Shown here: piece by piece, positions 25,441 through 36,153 of the stretch
Layout of the letters: each line of letters opens with the position of its first letter
Numbering within the stretch: the first letter of the stretch is position 1
DNA from: Streptococcus mitis
GTDB lineage: Bacteria > Bacillota > Bacilli > Lactobacillales > Streptococcaceae
Assembly: GCF_000722685.1 (NCBI RefSeq)
Contig: NZ_JPFV01000015.1
Location: 62,001 to 126,000, forward strand
Direction: 5' to 3'
Length of the DNA: 64,000 nucleotides
The notes under the pieces: model-generated
What the model was told of the DNA's origin: nothing
Database searches by the model: none
The model's input: only the letters and a program-made list of their open reading frames with translations
Made by a program: the position numbers and the translations under genes

Positions 25441-26589
25441 TTATAATTCTTCTTTTAATAAATTTAACGTCAAAATTCTCAAATTATCTGAATTATTAGG
25501 ATACTGTCTAATTGTTGTAAAGCCTTTATCTAATAAAAGAATAGGCCTAATAGAATAATCTTTATATTTACTTTTCACAAAATCTACTTTTTTCTGAAGT
25601 TGTTCTCTATACTTTCCATGGAGGTGAGTTATTCTATTTCTATATGACAAAAAATCTGATGGAAGCTGTAATACTTTACACTCAATAACATAGATAATTC
25701 GTTTAGCTTCACTTATTGCTAAACAATCAATTTCTCCTGTATTTTGATTTCGAAAATCATCATTCGCAATTTCTTTAGTCACTAATCCTGTTTCTGTATA
25801 TATTTGCCAAGCTCCGCTGTTAGTAACACTACCAGATTGATACCCAGAATTACACAATAATTTAATAACTTCTATTTCAAATGGTTTTGAATATATAATC
25901 TGAAATAACTCCTCATCTTTTTCAGGTATTGTTCCTGTTGTATTCATTTTAAAAATAAATGATTCAATATAATTATTAAGAGAATCAAACATATTATAAC
26001 ATGATATAAAACAATATTTCTCATTAAATAATGGGATTAAAGGTCTTGAGACAATTTTATTTGGATTTCCTAAATAGTCAATATCTATAAAATCTCTAGT
26101 TAACATTAAATTATTTTTAAAGTTTGAATCATAAGTGTACTGAGAAGTAATTCTCTCAAATTCACTCATACTTAAGTAAAATATCCCACCATTATTTTGT
26201 TGCTGGACAAAGGAATTAGTAAACAAATTCAATCTTATTTTGAACCCCTTCCAAAAATTTGTATATCTAGTATCATCAACTCCTTTGAAATGTTCAAAAA
26301 AAGTTCCTTTAAAATAATCAATATTATTTGGTTCTGCTCCATCGAATATTTTATTTATAGAATCGATGTATTTTCCAGGATCATCAAAAAATAAATTATT
26401 ATTTATTCCTGTAGACCTTTGTCCATCACCATATGTAACTTCTGGAAAGATATAGTTATTCTGTAAAAATTTTCTAGAAGTTTCGTCCAATTCTACCTCC
26501 ATTTCAGATAAATAAAGAACTATTTGCAAATCATTTTTCTCACCTGAAAATAACCACTGATAGTGAACAAGTTTTGAATACTTAATCAT
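25441..26589 (-). CDS. Predicted PD-(D/E)XK nuclease-like protein, inserted in the rml operon
   Basis: A 382-residue protein without signal peptide or membrane helix. The C-terminal third has the layout of a restriction-endonuclease-like active site: Glu286-Ile-Asp288 (TGEIDCLAIS), a hydrophobic strand IIYVIECK with Glu303-Cys-Lys305, then a basic helix. The N-terminal 270 residues are unfamiliar. I start it at the ATG at 26589, 5 nt after the stop of the preceding small gene, rather than at an upstream in-frame start that would overlap that gene. It is AT-rich and unrelated to sugar metabolism. A defence or mobile-element nuclease (Mrr/NERD-like) is the likely class, but no named family was recognised. 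Confidence 0.65.
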   Translation of the reverse strand: MIKYSKLVHYQWLFSGEKNDLQIVLYLSEMEVELDETSRKFLQNNYIFPEVTYGDGQRSTGINNNLFFDDPGKYIDSINKIFDGAEPNNIDYFKGTFFEHFKGVDDTRYTNFWKGFKIRLNLFTNSFVQQQNNGGIFYLSMSEFERITSQYTYDSNFKNNLMLTRDFIDIDYLGNPNKIVSRPLIPLFNEKYCFISCYNMFDSLNNYIESFIFKMNTTGTIPEKDEELFQIIYSKPFEIEVIKLLCNSGYQSGSVTNSGAWQIYTETGLVTKEIANDDFRNQNTGEIDCLAISEAKRIIYVIECKVLQLPSDFLSYRNRITHLHGKYREQLQKKVDFVKSKYKDYSIRPILLLDKGFTTIRQYPNNSDNLRILTLNLLKEEL

Positions 26590-26594
26590 CTTTT

Positions 26595-27014
26595 TTAATA
26601 AAACAAAAAAGATCTCTCTAGTACACAAGTATTGCTTAAAAGAGTTTTGTCTCCCTCCGACCATATAATAGCAATCAGATTTTTTAATGCGATACCCTTA
26701 TCTTTCAAATGTTTCCAATTATCATCAAAATAAATTTTATCTAGAGCTTTGAGAAGTATAGGTATAATGAAATTTATATTGACTCCTTTAGAAAGAAAAA
26801 TAATATCTTTTTTGAGTTTGTCCATCTCTTCTAAAATATCATCTTTGCTTTTTAAAATGACATACTCAGATGAGGCATCGTTTTTTAGCTCTAACTCCTG
26901 TAGAAGATAACTCACATTACTGTACAAATTATCCATACCAATCTTTATCGCTTTTTCTATTGATTTCATCTTTGCTTTTGCCGAATTTCGAATACGTTTT
27001 TTCTTCAACTTCAT
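26595..27014 (-). CDS. Small helical protein paired with the nuclease-like gene
   Basis: 139 residues, Lys-rich N-terminus (MKLKKKRIRNSAKAKMK) followed by amphipathic helices (SYLLQELELKN, DDILEEMDKLKKDIIFLSKG). No family was recognised. The ATG at 27014 has AAAGGGA about 8 nt upstream and is preferred over a TTG at 27053. Its stop lies 5 nt before the nuclease-like start, so the two genes form a translationally close pair. Functions such as regulator, DNA-binding partner or immunity factor are guesses only. The pair lies between rmlB and the partial rmlB copy. Confidence 0.6.
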   Translation of the reverse strand: MKLKKKRIRNSAKAKMKSIEKAIKIGMDNLYSNVSYLLQELELKNDASSEYVILKSKDDILEEMDKLKKDIIFLSKGVNINFIIPILLKALDKIYFDDNWKHLKDKGIALKNLIAIIWSEGDKTLLSNTCVLERSFLFY

Positions 27015-27063
27015 ATACTTTTTCCCTTTCAATCGATTAACAACTCTTCCCAATATAGCAATA

Positions 27064-28147
<1,084 letters not shown>

Positions 28148-28741
28148 TTACAAATCTTCTTTTTTCAAAGGTTTTACATCCTTAAGTAGTGGATGATTTT
28201 TATCTGCTTCTGAAACCTCTGCTTCTGCAAGATTTTCCCATTCAATGCCAAGGCTTGGATCAGCATAGTTCACAAAGGCATACTTGGGTTTGAGTTCAAG
28301 AGCCCAGTAGTCATTGACCAGATAACTATAAGAAACTGTATCTGATAGGACTTGAAAACCATTGGCCACGCCTCTAGGAACAAAAATTCCCTTGCTAGCA
28401 TCAATAACTGTCTGATAGGTATTTCCGAAGGTTTCTCCTTCACGTAGATCAACCCAAGAACCCAGAACTTTCCCTCCATCTGCTACAGAGATGTACTTAT
28501 CCCATGGTTCTGCATGCAAGCCACGGAGAACATTTTTGCGTGAGAAGGATACATTGTTTTGCAATTTTCCTTCTGCAAAGAAAGACTCTGGAAATCCAAG
28601 TGGCAGCATTTTTTCCTTTTGGAAATTTTCTTTAAACCAGCCACGGTTGTCTCCATGCACAGGGATATCAAACTCCAGCATACCTGGGATTGCATCAACC
28701 TTGTGTGCTGCAAGTGTCTTGCCGAAAAATTTATCTGTCAT
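28148..28741 (-). CDS. rmlC: dTDP-4-dehydrorhamnose 3,5-epimerase
   Basis: A 197-residue cupin enzyme, third step of dTDP-L-rhamnose synthesis. GDNRGWFKENFQKEKM holds the substrate-binding Arg, FSRKNVLRGLHAEPWDK the catalytic His (RGLH), and PRGVANGFQVLSDTVSYSYL the C-terminal barrel strand. This is the streptococcal type in which the usual His-x-Q is HAEPW. It directly follows rmlA: the stop of rmlA at 28742 adjoins its start. Confidence 0.95.
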   Translation of the reverse strand: MTDKFFGKTLAAHKVDAIPGMLEFDIPVHGDNRGWFKENFQKEKMLPLGFPESFFAEGKLQNNVSFSRKNVLRGLHAEPWDKYISVADGGKVLGSWVDLREGETFGNTYQTVIDASKGIFVPRGVANGFQVLSDTVSYSYLVNDYWALELKPKYAFVNYADPSLGIEWENLAEAEVSEADKNHPLLKDVKPLKKEDL

Positions 28742-29611
28742 CTATGCTTCTCCTATCAAACGGAGCAGATACTGCCCGTATTCATTTTTCTTAAGTGGTT
28801 GGGCTAAGGCCAACACATCTTCGCGACTGATATAGCCCATGCGGTAAGCAATTTCTTCCAAGTTTGCTACCTGAACATTTTGCATACGTTGAACTGTTTC
28901 GATATACTGTGAAGCCTCTAGTAAACTTTCATGAGTTCCAGTATCTAGCCAAGCAAAGCCACGTCCCATAACCTCAACGGATAAATCTCCACGATCTAGG
29001 TAAGCCTTATTTACATCTGTAATTTCCAGTTCACCACGAGGACTTGGTTTAATACTCTTAGCAATTTCAACTACATCATTATCATAAAAATAGAGTCCTG
29101 TAACTGCATAGTTTGAACGAGGGTTTTCTGGCTTTTCTTCTATAGAAATAGCGTTCATATCCTTGTCAAACTCAACTACACCAAAGCGCTCTGGATCCTT
29201 CACATGGTAGCCAAAAACAGTTGCTCCCGACTCCTTACTTGCTGCCTTTTGTAGCATCTTAGAAAGACCAGGCCCATGGTAGATATTGTCACCTAAGATT
29301 AGCGCAACGCTATCATCACCAATAAACTCTTCCCCAATGATAAATGCTTGTGCCAAACCATCTGGACTTGGTTGCTCTGCATAAGAAAGTTTGATCCCAA
29401 ACTCAGATCCGTCTTGAAGAAGCTCTTTGAATCGATGTAAATCCTGTGGAGTTGAGATAATCAAAATATCCCTAATCCCAGCCAACATCAATGTTGAAAG
29501 TGGGTAGTAAATCATTGGTTTATCATAAACCGGCATAAGTTGTTTTGATGCAGCTCGGGTCAAAGGATATAAACGTGTCCCCGAGCCACCTGCTAGAATA
29601 ATACCTTTCAT
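28742..29611 (-). CDS. rmlA: Glucose-1-phosphate thymidylyltransferase
   Basis: A 289-residue nucleotidyltransferase that makes dTDP-glucose, committing carbon to dTDP-L-rhamnose. N-terminal [20 protein letters not shown] binds the nucleotide; [15 protein letters not shown] carries a metal-binding Asp; [20 protein letters not shown] and [16 protein letters not shown] are family signatures. First of the four rml genes; a 725-bp gap separates it from gct, so it may be read from its own promoter as well as from the capsule promoter. Confidence 0.96.
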   Translation of the reverse strand: MKGIILAGGSGTRLYPLTRAASKQLMPVYDKPMIYYPLSTLMLAGIRDILIISTPQDLHRFKELLQDGSEFGIKLSYAEQPSPDGLAQAFIIGEEFIGDDSVALILGDNIYHGPGLSKMLQKAASKESGATVFGYHVKDPERFGVVEFDKDMNAISIEEKPENPRSNYAVTGLYFYDNDVVEIAKSIKPSPRGELEITDVNKAYLDRGDLSVEVMGRGFAWLDTGTHESLLEASQYIETVQRMQNVQVANLEEIAYRMGYISREDVLALAQPLKKNEYGQYLLRLIGEA

Positions 29612-30054
29612 AAAAGGGGTACCTTTCTTTGTTGTTTTAGAGTCAATTACTATTAATTGTGTACTGCTCTAAAAGAAAAACAATCATCACATTTTTTCAT
29701 ATTATTATCTAAAAAATACAGAAAAACTCTTCTTTATCTATAAAAATTCACTTATTTCATATTACATTTAGCATGAAATGAAATAAGCGAATTCTACTTT
29801 GTTTACATACAATTAAAAATCAATTCCTAAGGATGTTTCAAATAACTGTGTAAGAGGCATAATTTCACCATTTCTTAGTTTTTCAATGCTAAATTACATA
29901 GTAATCAGAGATCCATTAAAAATCTCTAATTTCCTCATCGTAAAAAAATGACAATAAGATACTTATTGATTTCAATTCATTAACAGAATACGAACTAGAC
30001 AAGTGGGTTCGTCTCCTTAACAAACACTTCCAAGCGTTTACTTTCCTCATTCAG
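29612..30054. other. Non-coding or decayed stretch between gct and rmlA
   Basis: AT-rich sequence with no credible long frame. Short minus-strand peptides such as KLRNGEIMPLTQLFETSLGID are broken by several stops, suggesting a decayed gene or insertion-element remnant that I cannot name. No clear promoter for rmlA was recognised. Confidence 0.45.
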
Positions 30055-30177
30055 TCATCGTAATCTACAACTTACATCATCAGATAAGTCATACTCACCA
30101 TTTATAATAGGTAGAATATGTTGTTTTTCTTCTTCAGTCTTCTCTTCAATAAGCAAATTTTTAAAAATTACTGCCAT
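30055..30177 (-). CDS. Possible 40-residue small protein
   Basis: The ATG at 30177 has a strong ribosome site (GAGGTGAG) 5 nt upstream and encodes an acidic peptide with LLIEEKTEEEKQHILPIING and a TGA stop at 30055. The same frame continues past the stop with plausible protein-like sequence (LNEESKRLEVFVKETNPLV), so it may be the start of a larger gene truncated by a nonsense mutation. No family recognised. Confidence 0.35.
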   Translation of the reverse strand: MAVIFKNLLIEEKTEEEKQHILPIINGEYDLSDDVSCRLR

Positions 30178-30336
30178 TGTTCTCACCTCACTTCGATGGT
30201 TAAAGTGTCGTTACTTTATTCTATCAAACATAAGGCGCAAAAACAAGCCATAATCCGATAGGATAGCGATCCCCTCTACTATAAGAAATTCAATACAAAA
30301 GCTATAATTTTTATATCAGCGTTGTTTAATAATATT

Positions 30337-30729
30337 TCATTCTGACAGATCTTCTTTTATCTTTGTCGTTGATATTTCTTTTGTTCTAGGCAAATAAACT
30401 ACTTCAACACCTTCTTCTTCAAGATAATCAAATTTACCTTTCCAATCATCACCCATTACAAAAGTATCAATATGGTACTCTTTAACATCTAACTTTTTCT
30501 GTTCCCAACTAGTTTCAGGAATCACTAAATCGACATATCGAATAGCTTCTACTAAATTTTTTCTATGTTCATAATTAAAGTAACATACTTTATTCTTTTC
30601 TTTTAAATTAAACTCATCACTTGAAACAACTACAATCAAATAATCACCTAGTTGTTTAGCTCGTTTTAAAAGATTTATATGACCATAATGCAATAAATCA
30701 AATGTTCCGTATGTTATAACTCTTTTCAT
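30337..30729 (-). CDS. gct: Glycerol-3-phosphate cytidylyltransferase
   Basis: A 130-residue nucleotidyltransferase of the TagD type that makes CDP-glycerol from CTP and glycerol 3-phosphate. GTFDLLHYGHINLLKRAK holds the HxGH motif (HYGH) of the cytidylyltransferase superfamily; RTKEISTTKIKEDL holds the C-terminal KMSKS-like RTxGISTT signature. I use the ATG at 30729, 7 nt after AGGAG, rather than a frame opening 9 codons earlier. It lies right after the CDP-glycerol transferase gene, supplying its donor. Pneumococcal serotypes with glycerol phosphate side groups carry the same pair. Confidence 0.93.
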   Translation of the reverse strand: MKRVITYGTFDLLHYGHINLLKRAKQLGDYLIVVVSSDEFNLKEKNKVCYFNYEHRKNLVEAIRYVDLVIPETSWEQKKLDVKEYHIDTFVMGDDWKGKFDYLEEEGVEVVYLPRTKEISTTKIKEDLSE

Positions 30730-30771
30730 TCCAGGAACTCCTTTTTTATCATTCAAAAAATTCTAATTATT

Positions 30772-31932
30772 TTAATCGACGACCCTATTGTTTTTTATTT
30801 TTTCTTCAATCCAATCAGCACACATTACAGAGGATTTGCCTCTATCAAAACGAACATCTTCTAATTCATAAAGACGAACTTTTTCATCATATTTACTTCT
30901 TTCAAAATCTCTAATAATTTCTATCAACTCATTGTTATGATACGCTCTTGGAAATGGTAATTTATAAAAATTATTATCCAGGGGTCTATCGTTCACATAC
31001 CTTTGATAATCTGGTAAATACAGAAACACTGGACGATTTAATAACATAAAATCAATCGAAGATGACGAATAATCCGTAATCATTACATCTGCACTCATCA
31101 TCAAATCCTGAGGATTTGAGTAGGTTGACACATTTATACAGTTTGTATCCTGTAAATTTATAAAACTAAAATCAACAGTTGGGTGAAAACGAACTAATAT
31201 TTTTACATTTTTTCTAAATTTGTTTTGAAAAGCATGTATTAGTTTCGAGTAATCTAAATTATAAGCATCCAACGATCCATCATCTCTGAACGTCGGCATA
31301 TACAAAACCACCAGTTCGTCTAAATCAATATCAAACAATCTTCTAAATTTTATGTTTGTAGTTTTGATTTTTTCACTTTTAAAAAAATCATCATTTCGAG
31401 GTAATCCAAATTCAAGAAACTCCACATCCTCTGTCAGCCAAAAATTATTTTGCATACCCAAAGTTTGCAAGTACCGACTTGATACGATACCGTCTGTAAT
31501 CTTTCCATCATACTTCGCCATTCTGAGATAAGTTTTTTTTAGGCTCTCTGCAACACTTTTTTCAATTAACTTTACCCCATCTGAGCCATGCCAAGTTTGA
31601 AGATAAATCTGTCCTTTACGCTTCCAAGGTCGATCAGAACAACGAATATTATCTACCCAAACTCTAGCTGTTAACCATTCGTAGAAAGAACGATAACTTC
31701 CATATTTTTCTACACGAACACCTTTTGGGACAGAAATTTCTCTATCTTTTGATATCCATACAAGATCTAGATTATTTTCTCGAGAGACAAGTTCTTCAAG
31801 TATATACTTGGGATTATCTCCCAAACCTCTACCACCAAAATTATCAAACACTATTTTATTAGACTGAATAGGCAATAAATTCAATGGTAATGTAAAGACT
31901 TTTTTTAATAAATTTTTTATATAAAATTTCAT
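30772..31932 (-). CDS. CDP-glycerol glycerophosphotransferase of the capsule locus
   Basis: A 386-residue member of the Glyphos_transf (TagB/TagF) family. It should transfer glycerol phosphate from CDP-glycerol to a capsule sugar, as a side group. Family segments are YLQTWHGSDGVKLIEKSV (the conserved WHG), ELVVLYMPTFRDDGS, VRFHPTVDF and VMITDYSSSSIDFMLL. Choosing the ATG at 31932 gives a 4-base ATGA overlap with the stop of the upstream acyltransferase gene, a sign of coupled translation. It replaces one of the usual glycosyl-modification genes and works with gct. A WciY-like role as in serogroup 18 is an inference. Confidence 0.88.
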   Translation of the reverse strand: MKFYIKNLLKKVFTLPLNLLPIQSNKIVFDNFGGRGLGDNPKYILEELVSRENNLDLVWISKDREISVPKGVRVEKYGSYRSFYEWLTARVWVDNIRCSDRPWKRKGQIYLQTWHGSDGVKLIEKSVAESLKKTYLRMAKYDGKITDGIVSSRYLQTLGMQNNFWLTEDVEFLEFGLPRNDDFFKSEKIKTTNIKFRRLFDIDLDELVVLYMPTFRDDGSLDAYNLDYSKLIHAFQNKFRKNVKILVRFHPTVDFSFINLQDTNCINVSTYSNPQDLMMSADVMITDYSSSSIDFMLLNRPVFLYLPDYQRYVNDRPLDNNFYKLPFPRAYHNNELIEIIRDFERSKYDEKVRLYELEDVRFDRGKSSVMCADWIEEKIKNNRVVD

Positions 31933-32438
31933 ATTATATTTTGTTTTTCTTTTATGCAACAACGACTGATTATATCGACTATATAGTTGAAAATAATACT
32001 CATAATAACACATGCTAAAAATATCAAGAAAGTTCCAATTTTATAAGCAATTCCATCTCTAACGTATGTTTTAAATAATAAAATCACAAATTGATGACTA
32101 ATATAAATAAACGTCGCATTTTTTTTAGCAATATTGACAGCAAAATCTAGCGTCCAGAGTTGAGGATATTTAATCGAAAAGACCATAAGCATACAAGATA
32201 TTATCACCGAACTTACATAAAGTTCAAAATTTGCTCCTAAAAAGGTATATTCAATCAGAGTTAGAAATCCTGAAATCATGAAAAATAAAGGTACAGCAAA
32301 TCGAGCTAATACTTTGTAAAACACTCCAATTTGGCCCAAAAAACCAAAATGTATAGCAATCACACTAAATGTTGCCCAAACTTTTAGAATATATAACGTT
32401 TCATTCTCTCTCTTTTTAATCCTCGCATCTGTCTTCAT
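31929..32438 (-). pseudogene. Acyltransferase-3 family gene with a large internal deletion
   Basis: A 169-residue frame that joins the first ~65 residues of an acyltransferase-3 membrane protein (LKVWATFSVIAIHFGF with the catalytic His, FAVPLFFMISGFLT) directly to its last ~100 residues (TFIYISHQFVILLFKTYV, then a final helix). Intact family members have about 330-350 residues and ten helices, so roughly half is missing. The frame is preserved, so a protein may be made but O-acylation is unlikely. It lies between wzy and the CDP-glycerol transferase, with AGGTG before the ATG. Whether it is inert or a reduced functional form cannot be read from sequence. Confidence 0.75.
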
Positions 32439-32491
32439 AAATACACCTATATTCTGATTTTTTAATAAAATTAGTAGTTACTACTTACACA

Positions 32492-33766
32492 TTAAAAATT
32501 TTTAAAATCTAAATTTTCCAATTCTGTATCCGAATTAGTTAAAGAAAAGAGCAGTAGGTTTAGAATCCATAAAAAATTATGATAAATCGAAATATTGTCC
32601 GTAAACCATATCAGCATCTGAAACATTGTCAAGACAAAATATATGAATGATTCTTTATGACCAATTTTTACAAATATGCGTTTAGCATTTCTATAAAGGA
32701 GAGTATAAAAATAAATAGATAATCCTACAAATCCTATCTCAATGTAAGATTTCAAAATATCATTATGAATCCCCATTGATCCTGTAAGACCATTGATATT
32801 TAAAGTCATCCAATTATTATCCATCCATTTTGATGCAAAACCTACCCCTCTCCCCATAAATATAGGTGTAAAGCTATAGGTTGATTCAATTCCCTTCCAT
32901 AAATCTGTTCTAGCCATCGAATTGATATTATGTTCTTGGATAAATGTATATATAAAACCAGATTTAATACTATAAACATAAAGGAATATTCCTGTTATAA
33001 ATACTAAGGAAAAGGCATTTAATAAACTTAAAATTTTTCGTTCTTTCCCTAGTTTGCTCACTTTTTTATAATACCAATAAATTACTAAAAATACTGGTAT
33101 GATAATTAACACACTCAAAAATACGATTCGTTTAAGACTTAAAAAGAGAATAATAAGAGCTATTAAGATCTTACGAAATACTGCAGAAAAACTATTTTCT
33201 TTTATAAAATATTGATACAGATAGTACAGAATAAAGAGAGCTGTAATTGGTGCTACCTCATGCATTTCTAGCACCGAACCATTGAAACTATCATCTGTTA
33301 ACATCAAAATAAATTGACTAAGTCCTCCTTGACTATAGGCAACAATGATACTAGTTAAGTAACTAAGTGATATTGCTGTAAAAGTGTAATCTACTACTTT
33401 TTGTCCAAAAAATTGAAAAACAACCATAGCTTGAAAGATAGCTAATAAGCCAAAAATAGTCATACTTGACAATCTACTAAAATACCCACTAAATTGAACT
33501 GGATTCATTAGATGTAATAAAACTGAGTAAAAGAAGAGAACAATTGTTGGCATAGCTAATATCTTAGCAAGATATAATAATTTTTTATTAACAAAAATAA
33601 CCTTTCCGAGACTTACTAATAATAAAATGAATAATACAATAATCAAAATACCAATATAATATTTTGTCATGTATGTTACAGGATACAGATGTTGTCTATC
33701 TGTAGCTAATTCTAAATACACTAACAATATATACAATATCGCGATTGGGTTAAATTTAAATTTCAC
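32492..33766 (-). CDS. wzy: Capsule repeat-unit polymerase Wzy
   Basis: A 424-residue protein almost entirely of membrane helices (about 11-12), with a longer outside loop in the second half (FMGRGVGFASKWMDNNWMTL, then GSMGIHNDILKSYIEIGF). That loop with a His-Asn-Asp segment is the usual feature of O-antigen ligase/polymerase-type proteins. It joins repeat units flipped by the adjacent Wzx. Wzy sequences are serotype-specific, so identity is judged from topology and position next to wzx, not from close homology. Confidence 0.85.
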   Translation of the reverse strand: MKFKFNPIAILYILLVYLELATDRQHLYPVTYMTKYYIGILIIVLFILLLVSLGKVIFVNKKLLYLAKILAMPTIVLFFYSVLLHLMNPVQFSGYFSRLSSMTIFGLLAIFQAMVVFQFFGQKVVDYTFTAISLSYLTSIIVAYSQGGLSQFILMLTDDSFNGSVLEMHEVAPITALFILYYLYQYFIKENSFSAVFRKILIALIILFLSLKRIVFLSVLIIIPVFLVIYWYYKKVSKLGKERKILSLLNAFSLVFITGIFLYVYSIKSGFIYTFIQEHNINSMARTDLWKGIESTYSFTPIFMGRGVGFASKWMDNNWMTLNINGLTGSMGIHNDILKSYIEIGFVGLSIYFYTLLYRNAKRIFVKIGHKESFIYFVLTMFQMLIWFTDNISIYHNFLWILNLLLFSLTNSDTELENLDFKNF

Positions 33767-33768
33767 TA

Positions 33769-35226
33769 TTACTTCCTTTTAAATAAATGAGTACGTTCTA
33801 AAAAATTTGTTCGTAAACCAATAATTACCCTGTTTTTTGAAGAAAAGATGTACAAAATCAATAAACTAATATAAATAAAAGCTCCGACTATAATTTCAAT
33901 AATAAGTGTAAGTAGCGATGTAGGTAAAATACTTGAAATAAGAATTAAGACCATATACATTACTGAACCAATAAGAAATAATATCCCAGCATTTATCAGA
34001 TATTCTCTGATATGTAAATAATTTCTAGCGATCCACGTTTGATAGCAACATAGAACTAACTCTGCAACAATTGTTCCTATAACAGCTCCCATTGCTCCTA
34101 TCTTCGGAATCAAAATAATATTAATCAAAATATTAACAACGGCTCCATAAAGCAAAGATACCGTATATTCCTTGTCAAAACTTCGTGGAATTAAAAACTG
34201 AGTTCGGATGACATTTCCAAAAGCCGAAAATACTAAAGCCGGTGTCATTCCTGCAATAATTTGGCTACTTGTCCTAAATTCTTCACCCCAATAAACAGGA
34301 GCAAAGGTTGCAGAAACTCCTGCTAAACCGAAAGCACAGCCCATTGTAATCACTAAAACGATCCACATCGTTTTATCAACATATTCTAAACTTTTTTGTT
34401 CATCACCTATACTCAGTAAATGTACTGTTCGAGGCAACATTACAGCTCCAAAGGCTTGAATCAGAGCTTTTGGAATACTAATGATCTTATCTGAATTCTC
34501 ATAAAAAGCAGTTTCCTTCAAACTACTATACATTCCAAGCATTATTTTATCTAGAAACGAAAAAATACTAACCGCTAAGACGGGGAAAAATAAAATAATA
34601 ATAGGTTTCATGTGTTTCTTTATTTTTCCAAGACTAGGGCGCACAAAGTTTACTTGTTTTAACAAAAATGGCCATGTAATCAACTGACCAAGCAGGGTAC
34701 TCCCTGCCATTATAAAGGTATATAAATAGATATCATTAGGGCTTTTTACAAATGTAAAGATAGATATTAAAGTCAATAATTTAACAAATGAATTCCTAGC
34801 AACTGTAATACGAAACTCTTCAAGACCATAAAAAAACCAACTAACATCTGTTGCATACGATAAAACATGTAATACTTGGATATAGGCTACAATCTGAAAA
34901 CTATTCACAAATACTGTTGCATAAATCAAATATGAGACGGTCATAACTAGTGAACACGTTAACTGAACCGCGTAAATATTCGAAAATTCCTGATTCAAAT
35001 GTTCTCTACTTGTTCGTACCTGTGCTATTGTCCGATTCCCATAATTAGAAATCCCCAACATGGACAGAATCATAAAGTAAAAAGCAATAGAATAGGTAAA
35101 AGAATAAACTCCAATTTGCTCTGCACCTAACACACGCGCTAAGTAAGGTGAGGTAATAAACGGTACTATTACAGCTAAGATCTGATATAAGACATTGTAA
35201 ACAATGTTTTTCTTTAAACTAGGCAA
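33769..35226 (-). CDS. wzx: Capsule repeat-unit flippase Wzx
   Basis: A 485-residue membrane protein of the MOP/polysaccharide-export class with about 14 helices. The N-terminus LKKNIVYNVLYQILAVIVPFI and SPYLARVLGAEQIGVYSFTYS are classic Wzx starts; later ENSDKIISIPKALIQAFGAV and a second half with FGNVIRTQFLIP support this. It moves the undecaprenyl-linked unit to the outer face. It is 2 bp from wzy, so the two are co-translated neighbours. Confidence 0.95.
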   Translation of the reverse strand: MPSLKKNIVYNVLYQILAVIVPFITSPYLARVLGAEQIGVYSFTYSIAFYFMILSMLGISNYGNRTIAQVRTSREHLNQEFSNIYAVQLTCSLVMTVSYLIYATVFVNSFQIVAYIQVLHVLSYATDVSWFFYGLEEFRITVARNSFVKLLTLISIFTFVKSPNDIYLYTFIMAGSTLLGQLITWPFLLKQVNFVRPSLGKIKKHMKPIIILFFPVLAVSIFSFLDKIMLGMYSSLKETAFYENSDKIISIPKALIQAFGAVMLPRTVHLLSIGDEQKSLEYVDKTMWIVLVITMGCAFGLAGVSATFAPVYWGEEFRTSSQIIAGMTPALVFSAFGNVIRTQFLIPRSFDKEYTVSLLYGAVVNILINIILIPKIGAMGAVIGTIVAELVLCCYQTWIARNYLHIREYLINAGILFLIGSVMYMVLILISSILPTSLLTLIIEIIVGAFIYISLLILYIFSSKNRVIIGLRTNFLERTHLFKRK

Positions 35227-35245
35227 GATTCTCCCCTCTACTGAT

Positions 35246-36148
35246 TCAGTAAGTAACTGTACAAGCTCTCAGATTTATCATTGTAATTTTTTTATAATTT
35301 AATTTATGAAAATCAGAAATTTGACATAATTGCTGGTAACGTTCCTTTGAAAAATCATTATTTAATTCATCAACCATTATATGTGGTGCTGCGTTCGTAT
35401 AGGTGGGTACAGACTGCCAAACATCCGAATAATGTTCAGCTACAATCGTGAACAGCAAATGAAAAACAAAATAATGTATTGCAATATTCTCTCTACACCA
35501 ATATTCTACTAGCAACTTCTTCACAGATAGTATTAAAGGGTGATTTGCTGTTGAAGCAATCATCCAGCTTGATGATGAAATATTTTCTTCGATTGAAGAT
35601 AGACTCTTATACATAAAAAATGGATTTTTTTCAATTAATTCCTTAATTGTACTACCAGTGCAATAAACTGTGGCATCTAACCAAATACCTCCATATTTAG
35701 ATAAAATCTCAACACGCAAAACATCTGAAAAATTTGCGTTATTTATGATACCTTTATTCCACTTATACAAAATTTCTTCAGGAATTGTTACATACTGTTG
35801 AATAGTCTGAGCCGTTAATACTGTAATTTTATAATCTGGAAATTCTCTTTTAACAGACTTATAACATGATTTCACCAAATCTGGAGCATTCTCCATACCT
35901 TGAAACCAGCAAATCCAGATTTGCTTGGGAACTTTTTCTGATAAGTATGATTTATCAAAAGGGTTTGAAATTAAAGAACCGTATTTCTTTTTTAGTATTC
36001 TGTAGGCCCTATCTTCAAGTTGCACTTCTCGAATAGCCTTACTCCGAATCCACCACAAGGGCCAACGGTTACGTAAGGCGTGAATAACAACAGGAAAAAA
36101 CGTTCCATTTTTTAAAGATAGTTTTAATTTTTCTATATTCATCGCCAT
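35246..36148 (-). CDS. Capsular polysaccharide synthesis glycosyltransferase (Caps_synth/GT32-like)
   Basis: A 300-residue protein of the capsular polysaccharide synthesis family (DXD sugar-binding type). KVPKQIWICWFQGMENAPDL opens the catalytic domain, and VLRVEILSKYGGIWLDATVY has the conserved Ser/Asp-x-x-R..YGGIWLDA motif. In relatives this motif holds the nucleotide-sugar-binding aspartate. No membrane helix. It lies between the GT2 gene and wzx and should add one sugar of the repeat unit; donor and linkage are unknown. The first ATG (36148) has GGAG 12 nt upstream; an ATG two codons later is an alternative. Confidence 0.85.
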   Translation of the reverse strand: MAMNIEKLKLSLKNGTFFPVVIHALRNRWPLWWIRSKAIREVQLEDRAYRILKKKYGSLISNPFDKSYLSEKVPKQIWICWFQGMENAPDLVKSCYKSVKREFPDYKITVLTAQTIQQYVTIPEEILYKWNKGIINNANFSDVLRVEILSKYGGIWLDATVYCTGSTIKELIEKNPFFMYKSLSSIEENISSSSWMIASTANHPLILSVKKLLVEYWCRENIAIHYFVFHLLFTIVAEHYSDVWQSVPTYTNAAPHIMVDELNNDFSKERYQQLCQISDFHKLNYKKITMINLRACTVTY

Positions 36149-36153
36149 AAAAT

